From the NCBI GenBank assembly GCA_007117185.1, contig SKHA01000028.1, positions 1 through 5,308 on the forward strand: a stretch of DNA of 5,308 bases. Direction: 5' to 3'. This stretch comes from Spirochaeta sp. Lineage in GTDB: Bacteria > Spirochaetota > Spirochaetia > DSM-27196 > Alkalispirochaetaceae. The notes beneath the pieces are model-generated. The model had not been told where the DNA came from. It saw only the letters and a list, made by a program, of their open reading frames with translations, and made no database searches. The position numbers were made by a program, and so were the translations under genes. This document shows, piece after piece, positions 1-5,308 of this stretch. Numbering within the stretch: position 1 is the stretch's first letter; every line of letters starts with the position of its first letter.

Positions 1-1886
1 AGGGGGCCGCCGCTGGCGGGCGCCGCATCGCCGCGGTGGTTCTCACCGTCTTCGCTCTGGTGGTGGCTACGGTCTTTCTGGTGGTCGTCCTGGGGGAATG
101 GTTTGGACTCCTTGACGGCATCAGCGAGCGCCTTCCCTGGTGGGTTGCCCTGCCGGCGATCGTTCTGGGTGGTTGGCCCGTCTTTCGATCGGTGGCCACC
201 AGCGCGCTGCGGGGCAAAGTGATCTCCCACTCCCTGATGACGGTAGGGGTGATCGCCGCGGTGGTGGTTGGCGAATGGGTCACTGCGGCTATCGTGGTGC
301 TGTTCATGCGCCTGGGGGCGTTCTCGGAGCAGTTCACCACCGAACGGTCCCGCCTGGCGGTGCGGGGGCTGGAGGCGCTGATCCCAGCTATGGCGACGCG
401 GCTCAGTCGGGAAGGAGCGGGGGAGGAGCTGGTGTCGGTGGAGCACCTCGCTGTGGACGACGTGGTTCTGGTTCGCCCCGGCGAGCGCGTACCGGTGGAT
501 GGAACGGTGCTCTCCGGTGAGGCGTCCCTCGATCAATCCACCCTGACCGGCGAATCAGTCCCCGTTGACGTGACCGTGGGGGCCCCTGTCTTCGCTGCAA
601 CCATTGTAACCTCCGGCAGTGTCCGGGTGACTGTCCGCGCGGTGGGAGGGGCCTCCACCTACGGCCGGGTGGTTGCGCTGGCCGAAGAGGCCGAAGCGAA
701 CCGGGGTGAGGTGCAGCGCCTGGCGGACCGCTTCGCCACGATCTACCTTCCGGTGGTCGCCGTAATCGCCGGGGTCACCTACATCCTGGGGCGGGATCCG
801 CTGGCTACCGCCGCGGTGCTGGTGGTGGCGTGCTCCTGCTCCTTTGCCATGGCCACCCCCATGGCGATGATGGCGTCCATCGGCGCCGCCGCCAGGCGGG
901 GGTTGCTCATCAAGGGGGGGCGGCACATGGAGACGCTTCCCCGGGCGACTGTTCTCCTCATCGACAAGACCGGCACGGTGACCACCGGGCAGATGCAGGT
1001 GAGGGCGGTCCTGCCCCTCGACAACGGTGGCGATAGCGCCGGGAAGGAACTGCTGGGGCTGGCTGCGGCAGTGGAGCGGTATTCCCAGCATCCCCTGGGG
1101 CGGGCGATCCTCCGAGAGGCTCTGGATCAGGGGCTGGATATCCCCGACGTCACGCAGTTCCGTTCCGTCCACGGGTGGGGGGTCACCGCCACAGTGGGCG
1201 GGCAGTCCGTGTCGGTTTCCCGATCAGACGACGCCGGGGGCAGTGCAGGGCAGGCGGCAGCCGGCCAGACAATCCTGCAGGTCACCGCCGACGGCGAGCT
1301 TCAGGGGCACATCCACATCCAGGACACGGTGCGACCCGACGTGATCGCTGCACTGGAGAGGGTGCGCGCCCAGGGCATTACCACCATCGAACTGCTTACC
1401 GGGGACGCTCGTGCTGTGGCCCGGGACATCGCCCGGACGCTGAACATCGGATTTCGTGCCGAGCTGACCCCGGCAGACAAGATCGCCATTGTGCGGCAGT
1501 ACCAGGCTGAGGGTCGGCGGGTCATCATGGTTGGCGACGGGGTGAACGATGCTCCCGCGCTGGTGCAGGCTGACGTAGGTATCGCCATGGGGGTGGTCGG
1601 CTCGGATATCGCCATTGAGGCGGCTCACGTGTGCCTGCTCCGTGAGGACTGGGCGCTGGTGCCGGAGCTGCTCGAGATCGCCCGGCGCACCATGCGGGTT
1701 GTCCGGGCCAACCTCTTTCTCACCGGGGTCTACAACCTGGCCGGGCTGACTCTCGCGGCTCTGGGTATCCTGCCACCGGTGCTCGCCGCGGCGGCCCAGT
1801 CCATCCCCGACATCGGGATTCTGGCAAACTCGTCGCGGCTCCTGCGGGCCGCCCCAGCGTCCCGGGGCGGCAGGCTTCAGGACTGA
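1..1886 (+). CDS. Heavy-metal-translocating P1B-type ATPase with a CSC (not CPC) membrane motif; 5' end probably outside window
   Basis: This is a membrane pump that couples ATP hydrolysis to export of a transition-metal ion. Residues are numbered from the first in-frame start, GTG at 36 (616 residues). The actuator motif TGES is at 171-174, the phosphorylated Asp is D310 in DKTGT, the nucleotide-domain HP motif is SQHPLG at 350-355, and the hinge GDGVND is at 500-505. Eight hydrophobic segments are visible in the P1B order 4+2+2. The metal-site helix reads CSC at 266-268, followed by ATP at 273-275, where most relatives have CPC. The penultimate helix has YN at 566-567, and the last helix has Q588 and PD at 591-592 before NSSRLL. 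The frame stays open from base 3 to the GTG, with no ribosome binding site before it, so the true start and any N-terminal metal-binding domain probably lie upstream. The metal is not determinable here. P1B family membership is certain; the subgroup is not. Confidence 0.95.
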   Translation, partial: GAAAGGRRIAAVVLTVFALVVATVFLVVVLGEWFGLLDGISERLPWWVALPAIVLGGWPVFRSVATSALRGKVISHSLMTVGVIAAVVVGEWVTAAIVVLFMRLGAFSEQFTTERSRLAVRGLEALIPAMATRLSREGAGEELVSVEHLAVDDVVLVRPGERVPVDGTVLSGEASLDQSTLTGESVPVDVTVGAPVFAATIVTSGSVRVTVRAVGGASTYGRVVALAEEAEANRGEVQRLADRFATIYLPVVAVIAGVTYILGRDPLATAAVLVVACSCSFAMATPMAMMASIGAAARRGLLIKGGRHMETLPRATVLLIDKTGTVTTGQMQVRAVLPLDNGGDSAGKELLGLAAAVERYSQHPLGRAILREALDQGLDIPDVTQFRSVHGWGVTATVGGQSVSVSRSDDAGGSAGQAAAGQTILQVTADGELQGHIHIQDTVRPDVIAALERVRAQGITTIELLTGDARAVARDIARTLNIGFRAELTPADKIAIVRQYQAEGRRVIMVGDGVNDAPALVQADVGIAMGVVGSDIAIEAAHVCLLREDWALVPELLEIARRTMRVVRANLFLTGVYNLAGLTLAALGILPPVLAAAAQSIPDIGILANSSRLLRAAPASRGGRLQD

Positions 1887-2323
1887 AAACCTGTCCCGGT
1901 GATGTAGTTCTCCAGACCGCGTATTTCGCTTTCCCGGTTGGCGATGGAGGCAAACATCACGTCGCGCATGGAGATGATACCCAGGAGCTGGTCGTTTTCC
2001 ACCACCGGCAGATGCCGGATTCGATTCTGCTTCATAAGCGCCAGGCATTGATCAACGGTGGTTTCCCAGGTCACGGTGATCATCTGCGCCACCATCACGT
2101 CACGTACCGGCGTAGTGGCGGCGACGCGGCCGGCAAGCTCCCCCTTGCGGACGTAGTCCCGCTCGGTGAAGATCCCGACCACTTTACCGTTTTCCGTGAC
2201 AAGAACCGCCCCGATGTTGGCGTCACTCATCGCCTTCACCGCATCGAGCATCGTTGCTGATGCTTCAACTGTCACGTTGGTCCGGTCGTTTTTCGAACTC
2301 AACACTGTACGTATGCTAACCAC
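1877..2323 (-). CDS. Small protein of two CBS domains
   Basis: A 148-residue soluble protein made almost entirely of a tandem CBS pair (Bateman module), at about residues 10-65 and 75-132. Recognisable marks are NIGAVLV and GIFTERDYVRKG in the first domain, VRDVM between the domains, and RIRHLPVVENDQLLGIISMRDV in two pieces in the second. The tail contains LENYITG, which is typical of this stand-alone family, and the length is also typical. Such pairs usually bind adenine nucleotides or related ligands and act as sensors or regulators; no catalytic or DNA-binding domain is present, so the partner is unknown. The GTG start at 2323 is supported by a strong Shine-Dalgarno five bases upstream and by the start of the conserved region. 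Its stop lies inside the end of the convergent P-type ATPase gene. It is on the same strand as the ABC operon, 126 bases downstream of it, so it may be read by run-through or from its own promoter. Confidence 0.93.
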   Translation of the reverse strand: MVSIRTVLSSKNDRTNVTVEASATMLDAVKAMSDANIGAVLVTENGKVVGIFTERDYVRKGELAGRVAATTPVRDVMVAQMITVTWETTVDQCLALMKQNRIRHLPVVENDQLLGIISMRDVMFASIANRESEIRGLENYITGTGFQS

Positions 2324-2328
2324 ACGCC

Positions 2329-2335
2329 ACCTCCC
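2329..2335 (-). promoter_or_regulatory. Shine-Dalgarno site for the CBS-domain gene
   Basis: On the minus strand this reads GGGAGGT, five bases before the GTG start at 2323. It is close to the ideal anti-16S complement and settles the choice of the non-ATG start. Confidence 0.8.
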
Positions 2336-2368
2336 TGAATTGGTTTATTTGGTATCTGAATGGGTTTG

Positions 2369-2398
2369 AGTATGGGCGACAATGCGGGTTTTGCCCAA
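2369..2398 (-). promoter_or_regulatory. Possible sigma-70-like promoter for the CBS-domain gene
   Basis: On the minus strand, TTGGGC (2393-2398, 3 of 6 matches to TTGACA) and CATACT (2369-2374, 4 of 6 matches to TATAAT) are separated by 18 bases. They sit about 45 bases before the GTG start, in the only A+T-enriched gap of the window. The match is weak and rests on position as much as on sequence; the CBS gene could instead be transcribed from the ABC operon. Confidence 0.25.
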
Positions 2399-2449
2399 TG
2401 AAAAGACCTTTTGCAGGGGATACGATTTCTTTATAGCGGCACTCCGGCG

Positions 2450-3556
2450 TCACGCACCGAGGCGATACACCCGGATAGCGTCGTCCTGAAAATGGAGCCC
2501 CACCGTGTCTCCCACCGCGAACGCTGCGACACCGGAGTGGAAGTGAGGCTGCAGAGCGGTGAGAAAGGTGTCTCCGAAGAGGATTCGGTATTCCGTTGCC
2601 GGCCCGACAAACCCGGCGTAATCGACCTGTCCGGTCATGCCGTCTCCAACTGGTCCGACCGACACTGCCTCCGGTTTGACCGCAATCACCACGTCTTCAC
2701 CCGGTTCGATTCCCGGTTCACACTGATCTGCGGGAAGCCGGATCGACGCTGTGCCGAGATTCACCTGCACCATCGTCCCCGAGACGTGCTCAACCTCACC
2801 ATCGAGAAAGTTTGCGTTCCCGATGAAGTCCGAAACAAACGGGGTAGCCGGGCGATGGTAGATCTCTTCGGGGGTGCCCGTCTGGATCACCCTGCCGCGA
2901 TGCATGATGATGATCCGGTCGGAGAGGCTCATCGCTTCGGTCTGATCGTGGGTCACATACAGTGCGGTGATCCCCAGCAGTTTCTGTACCCGGCGGATCT
3001 CTGTTCGCGTCTGGATGCGCAGCTTGGCGTCAAGGTTCGACAACGGTTCATCAAAGAGAATGATCTCCGGCTTCAGGTCCAGCGCCCGCGCCAGGGCGAC
3101 CCGCTGTTGCTGACCACCAGGGAGCTGCCGGGGGTGGCGGTCTTCAAGGCCGATCAGGTTCACCATCTGGCAGGCAACGGCCACGTCATGATGAATCTGC
3201 TGCCGGGATGCCCGACGGGCACGAAGCCCGTAGGCGATGTTCTCAAACACGGTAAGGTGCGGGAAGAGGGCATAATCCTGAAATACCAGCGGACAGTCCC
3301 GGCGATGAGCCGCAACGTCAGTGACGTCACTTCCCTTCATGTACACCCGCCCGCTGGTGGGACGGACAAATCCGGCGATCATCCGCAACGTTGTGGTCTT
3401 GCCGCACCCGGATGGGCCGAGAAGGGTAACAAATTCGCCCCGACGGACCTCCAGGGAGACGTCGTCCACAGCCACAACCGACGAACGCCGCTTGCCGACA
3501 TACACCTTCCTGACGTGATCCAGCAGCAGATACGAGGCGGTATCGGAGGCGCTCAT
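2450..3556 (-). CDS. ABC transporter ATPase, PotA/FbpC type with C-terminal TOBE-like region; probable Fe3+ importer subunit
   Basis: This 368-residue cytoplasmic ATPase would power the adjacent permease. Visible motifs are Walker A GPSGCGKTT at 47-55, the Q-loop VFQDYALFPH at 91-100, Walker B IILFDEP at 165-171 with D-loop SNLDAKL, and the switch histidine H203 in YVTHDQTEAMS. The signature reads LPGGQQQR at 145-152, with Pro146 in place of the usual Ser. After about residue 240 comes a C-terminal region with a TOBE_2-like pattern (VKPEAV followed by a beta-rich stretch), as in the spermidine/iron/maltose ATPases. The overall length is normal for the group. The frame is open further upstream, but ATG at 3556 is chosen because homology begins there and it forms an ATGA overlap with the permease stop. 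The only purine-rich stretch upstream is about 15 bases away, so its translation probably depends on coupling. Fe3+ is the favoured substrate, from the fused permease; polyamine or phosphonate systems are the main alternatives. Confidence 0.93.
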   Translation of the reverse strand: MSASDTASYLLLDHVRKVYVGKRRSSVVAVDDVSLEVRRGEFVTLLGPSGCGKTTTLRMIAGFVRPTSGRVYMKGSDVTDVAAHRRDCPLVFQDYALFPHLTVFENIAYGLRARRASRQQIHHDVAVACQMVNLIGLEDRHPRQLPGGQQQRVALARALDLKPEIILFDEPLSNLDAKLRIQTRTEIRRVQKLLGITALYVTHDQTEAMSLSDRIIIMHRGRVIQTGTPEEIYHRPATPFVSDFIGNANFLDGEVEHVSGTMVQVNLGTASIRLPADQCEPGIEPGEDVVIAVKPEAVSVGPVGDGMTGQVDYAGFVGPATEYRILFGDTFLTALQPHFHSGVAAFAVGDTVGLHFQDDAIRVYRLGA

Positions 3557-5241
3557 AAGAGCGCCTGTTCGTCCTTTCCAAACACTTTGAACAATACCAC
3601 GATCGGGACCAGTGTGAGAACGATAAGCACCGTCCCAACCACCGACGCCGCGCCGAAGTTGCCTTGCAGCACCTGTACAAACACTTCCACCGGCAACGTT
3701 CTGGTGCGTCCGGAGTACAGGATTACCGTGGAGTTGAACTCCCGGGCGATGGTGGCCATCGTCAGCAGCGCACCGGAGAGCACCGCAGGAGTGATCTGCG
3801 GCAGGGTGACCCGCAGAAAGGTGCGTCCCGGCGGCACGCCAAGGTTGACCGAAGCCTCCTCGGTGTGGGGTCCCATCTGATACAGAAGTCCGGAAACCGA
3901 TCGAACCGAGTAGGGCAGGCGGCGTATGAAGAACGACATGATCAGGATCAAACCAGTCCCGGAAAGGTAGAAGGGAGCTCCACCAAAGGATATGGAGAGG
4001 GCCACTCCCAGCACCAACCCGGCCACCGCGTAGGGAGTCATGGACAGAGTGTCGATGGCGGCGGTCAGGCGGTTCTTGCGGCGTGCCACGATATAGCCCA
4101 TCAGGGTACCAACCACAACGCACAGAACGGTGGAGACAAATACGAAGATAACGGAGTTGCGGAACGCCAGTGGCAGCCGCGCCGCCGAACGGTACCCCTC
4201 CAGAGAGAAGCGGGCGATGAGCAGCGGTCCCCTGGATTCCAGAAACGAGGAGACGACGATGGTGATGGTGGGCAGCAACGCAGCGATTACTACTCCATAA
4301 ACAACAACCGTCGCCAGAATCCGCTGCGGCGTGGATACCCAGCGAATACCCAGGGGTGTCACCGCTTCCTGCCCGAAGGATGAGCGGCTGGCGAAGTAGC
4401 GCTGAATGAGCAGCGCGCCAACGGTGACGGAGAGCATCAGGATCGCCAGGGTGCTGGCTACCCGGGGGTTGCCACCGAACTCGTTGACAAACTCGGTATA
4501 GACCAACGTCGCCAGCACTCGAAATCCTTCGCCGATAATCATGGGGGTCCCGAAGTCGGAGAAGGTGGTGACAAAGACCAGCAACGCTCCCGTTGAGATT
4601 GATGGAATGATCAGCGGCAGGATAACGGTGCGAAAGACGCCGAAGGGGGATCGTCCCATGTTGATCGCGGCGTCTTCCAGGCTCTGGTCAACCGAACGCA
4701 GCCCCGAAGAGACCAGCAGGAACACGAAGGGAAACGCCTGCAGGGTGAATACCAGGACAATTCCCCGCCAGCCGTAGATGCTCGGCAGGGTGATTCCCAG
4801 GTTGGCGAAGAAACTGGTCAGCACACCGGCGCGTCCAAGCAGAAGGACCCACGCGTAGGCGCCGATGAACGGCGGAGAAACGAAGGTGAGGACGATGGCG
4901 ACGCGGACGAGGAGCTTGCCGGGTATGTCGATCCGGTAGATGAGATACGCCACCGGTACCCCGATGAGAACGGCGAAGATGGTGGCCAGAATGCTCGCCA
5001 GGAAACTGTTGATCATCGTCTGGTAGTAGTACCGGATGGTGAAGAACTCCACGTACGTCTGGATCATGGAGAACTCTTCGGTGGCGGCAAACGTCCCCGC
5101 CGGGGTCAAGAAACTGGCCATGACCAGACGAAACAGGGGGTACACCAGCAGAATGGCGAAGATTGCAATGGAGACGTAGGTGATCACATCCCAGAAATCC
5201 AGATAGTGGTCGCGCCTGGTGCGCTGGATATTCCCGGTCAC
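3553..5241 (-). CDS. Fused two-domain ABC permease, FbpB/AfuB/SfuB-like (probable Fe3+ uptake)
   Basis: A 562-residue inner-membrane protein with two copies of the binding-protein-dependent permease domain, and so a complete transmembrane pore in one chain. Hydrophobic segments begin at about 19-43, followed by a periplasmic stretch; roughly six fall in each half. Each half carries the EAA loop that contacts the ATPase: EDAAINMG at 189-196, leading to ILP at 207-209, and EEASVNLG at 461-468, leading to TLP. The 272-residue spacing between the two loops shows the internal duplication. Single-chain permeases of this size are characteristic of the Fe3+ importers FbpB, SfuB and HitB, but also occur in thiamine (ThiP) and some phosphonate transporters, so the substrate is inferred. 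The GTG start at 5241 is fixed by a perfect Shine-Dalgarno and a GTGA overlap with the upstream gene. The last four bases overlap the start of the ATPase gene. No binding-protein gene is complete in the window. Confidence 0.92.
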   Translation of the reverse strand: MTGNIQRTRRDHYLDFWDVITYVSIAIFAILLVYPLFRLVMASFLTPAGTFAATEEFSMIQTYVEFFTIRYYYQTMINSFLASILATIFAVLIGVPVAYLIYRIDIPGKLLVRVAIVLTFVSPPFIGAYAWVLLLGRAGVLTSFFANLGITLPSIYGWRGIVLVFTLQAFPFVFLLVSSGLRSVDQSLEDAAINMGRSPFGVFRTVILPLIIPSISTGALLVFVTTFSDFGTPMIIGEGFRVLATLVYTEFVNEFGGNPRVASTLAILMLSVTVGALLIQRYFASRSSFGQEAVTPLGIRWVSTPQRILATVVVYGVVIAALLPTITIVVSSFLESRGPLLIARFSLEGYRSAARLPLAFRNSVIFVFVSTVLCVVVGTLMGYIVARRKNRLTAAIDTLSMTPYAVAGLVLGVALSISFGGAPFYLSGTGLILIMSFFIRRLPYSVRSVSGLLYQMGPHTEEASVNLGVPPGRTFLRVTLPQITPAVLSGALLTMATIAREFNSTVILYSGRTRTLPVEVFVQVLQGNFGAASVVGTVLIVLTLVPIVVLFKVFGKDEQALL

Positions 5242-5308
5242 AGTGCCACCTCCTGATGCAGCGCCATGTCGGCGGCGCTCTCCTGTCCTACCGGGAAGAG
5301 CATCAGCC
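5238..5308 (-). CDS. C-terminal end of an unidentified gene upstream of the permease (partial)
   Basis: The frame is open from the right edge and ends at TGA (5238-5240), giving 22 complete terminal residues that finish with ALHQEVAL. Its stop overlaps the permease GTG in a GTGA junction, which is strong evidence that it is a real gene and the preceding member of the operon. In systems of this type the neighbour is often the periplasmic substrate-binding protein, but nothing in these few residues identifies that family, so the product is unknown. Confidence 0.6.
   Translation of the reverse strand, partial: LMLFPVGQESAADMALHQEVAL
5248..5254 (-). promoter_or_regulatory. Shine-Dalgarno site for the permease gene
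   Basis: The minus strand reads AGGAGGT six bases before the GTG start at 5241, inside the last codons of the upstream gene. This perfect consensus decides the GTG start and suggests the permease is translated well in its own right as well as by coupling. Confidence 0.85.

Larger units (their letters stand above)
2324..2449. other. Intergenic gap between the ABC operon and the CBS gene
   Basis: These 126 bases hold no credible gene. They contain the ribosome binding site and possible promoter of the CBS gene, and a short inverted repeat (TGGGC at 2373-2377, GCCCA at 2393-2397, 15-base loop). No stem followed by a T-run that would act as an intrinsic terminator of the ABC operon was found; the best candidate just after the ABC stop pairs only three bases. 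The composition is visibly richer in A and T than the flanking genes. Confidence 0.6.

Noticed and set aside
36..38. GTG at 36 as the true start of the P-type ATPase
   Set aside because: The frame is open to the left edge and no Shine-Dalgarno precedes this GTG, so it is used only as a numbering reference; the real start is probably outside the window.
1224..2048. A 274-codon minus-strand open frame across the end of the P-type ATPase and the CBS gene
   Set aside because: It overlaps two well-supported genes in other frames and shows no domain or ribosome binding site.
2401..2412. AAAAG-AC-CTTTT symmetry after the ABC operon, considered as a terminator
   Set aside because: The two-base loop is too small for a hairpin, the stem has only one G-C pair, and no T-run follows it; it does not look like an intrinsic terminator.
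3320..3331. Perfect 12-base palindrome AGTGACGTCACT
   Set aside because: It lies inside the ABC ATPase coding sequence (codons for S-D-V-T). About one perfect 12-base palindrome is expected by chance in a window of this size.
2411..3880. A 489-codon plus-strand open frame opposite the ABC ATPase and permease end
   Set aside because: It is exactly antisense to a gene with all canonical ABC motifs, has no recognisable domain, and its amino-acid make-up (rich in His, Arg, Asp, Pro) is that of a frame shadow in G+C-rich DNA.
3557..4123. Same-frame upstream extension of the ABC ATPase by about 189 codons
   Set aside because: The extension lies inside the permease gene in another frame and resembles no domain; ABC homology begins at the ATG at 3556, which also forms the ATGA overlap.

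Overview
The window is G+C-rich bacterial DNA, densely coded, with four recognisable protein genes and the tail of a fifth. Starts are GTG or ATG; two of the three complete genes have near-perfect Shine-Dalgarno sequences. No tRNA, rRNA, CRISPR array, insertion sequence or transposase was seen. The lineage cannot be fixed from the sequence. The protein types would fit a free-living anaerobic or environmental bacterium such as a spirochaete or deltaproteobacterium, but this is a weak guess.

Layout. On the plus strand, bases 1-1886 carry a heavy-metal P1B-type ATPase whose reading frame is still open at the left edge, so its N-terminus is probably outside the window. Its stop overlaps the stop of a minus-strand gene for a small paired-CBS-domain protein (1877-2323), which has a strong ribosome binding site. 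A 126-base, comparatively A+T-rich gap (2324-2449) separates that gene from a tightly packed minus-strand operon. The operon reads right to left: the last 23 codons of an unidentified gene (5238-5308), a fused two-domain ABC permease (3553-5241), and its ABC ATPase with a C-terminal TOBE-type region (2450-3556). These are joined by a GTGA and an ATGA four-base overlap, the usual signature of translational coupling.

How they may work together. The fused permease plus a PotA/FbpC-type ATPase matches the Fe3+ (FbpBC/AfuBC/SfuBC) branch of importers that use a periplasmic binding protein, although related systems carry other solutes. The P-type ATPase is built like a transition-metal exporter. 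The window may therefore pair metal uptake with metal efflux, with a CBS-domain nucleotide-sensing protein between them. This functional link is inference from proximity only.

The points most worth a second look are two family-signature substitutions. The ATPase has CSC instead of the canonical CPC in the metal-binding membrane helix, with a matching change in the last helix. The ABC ATPase has LPGGQ instead of LSGGQ. I saw no clear evidence of a wholly new biological system.
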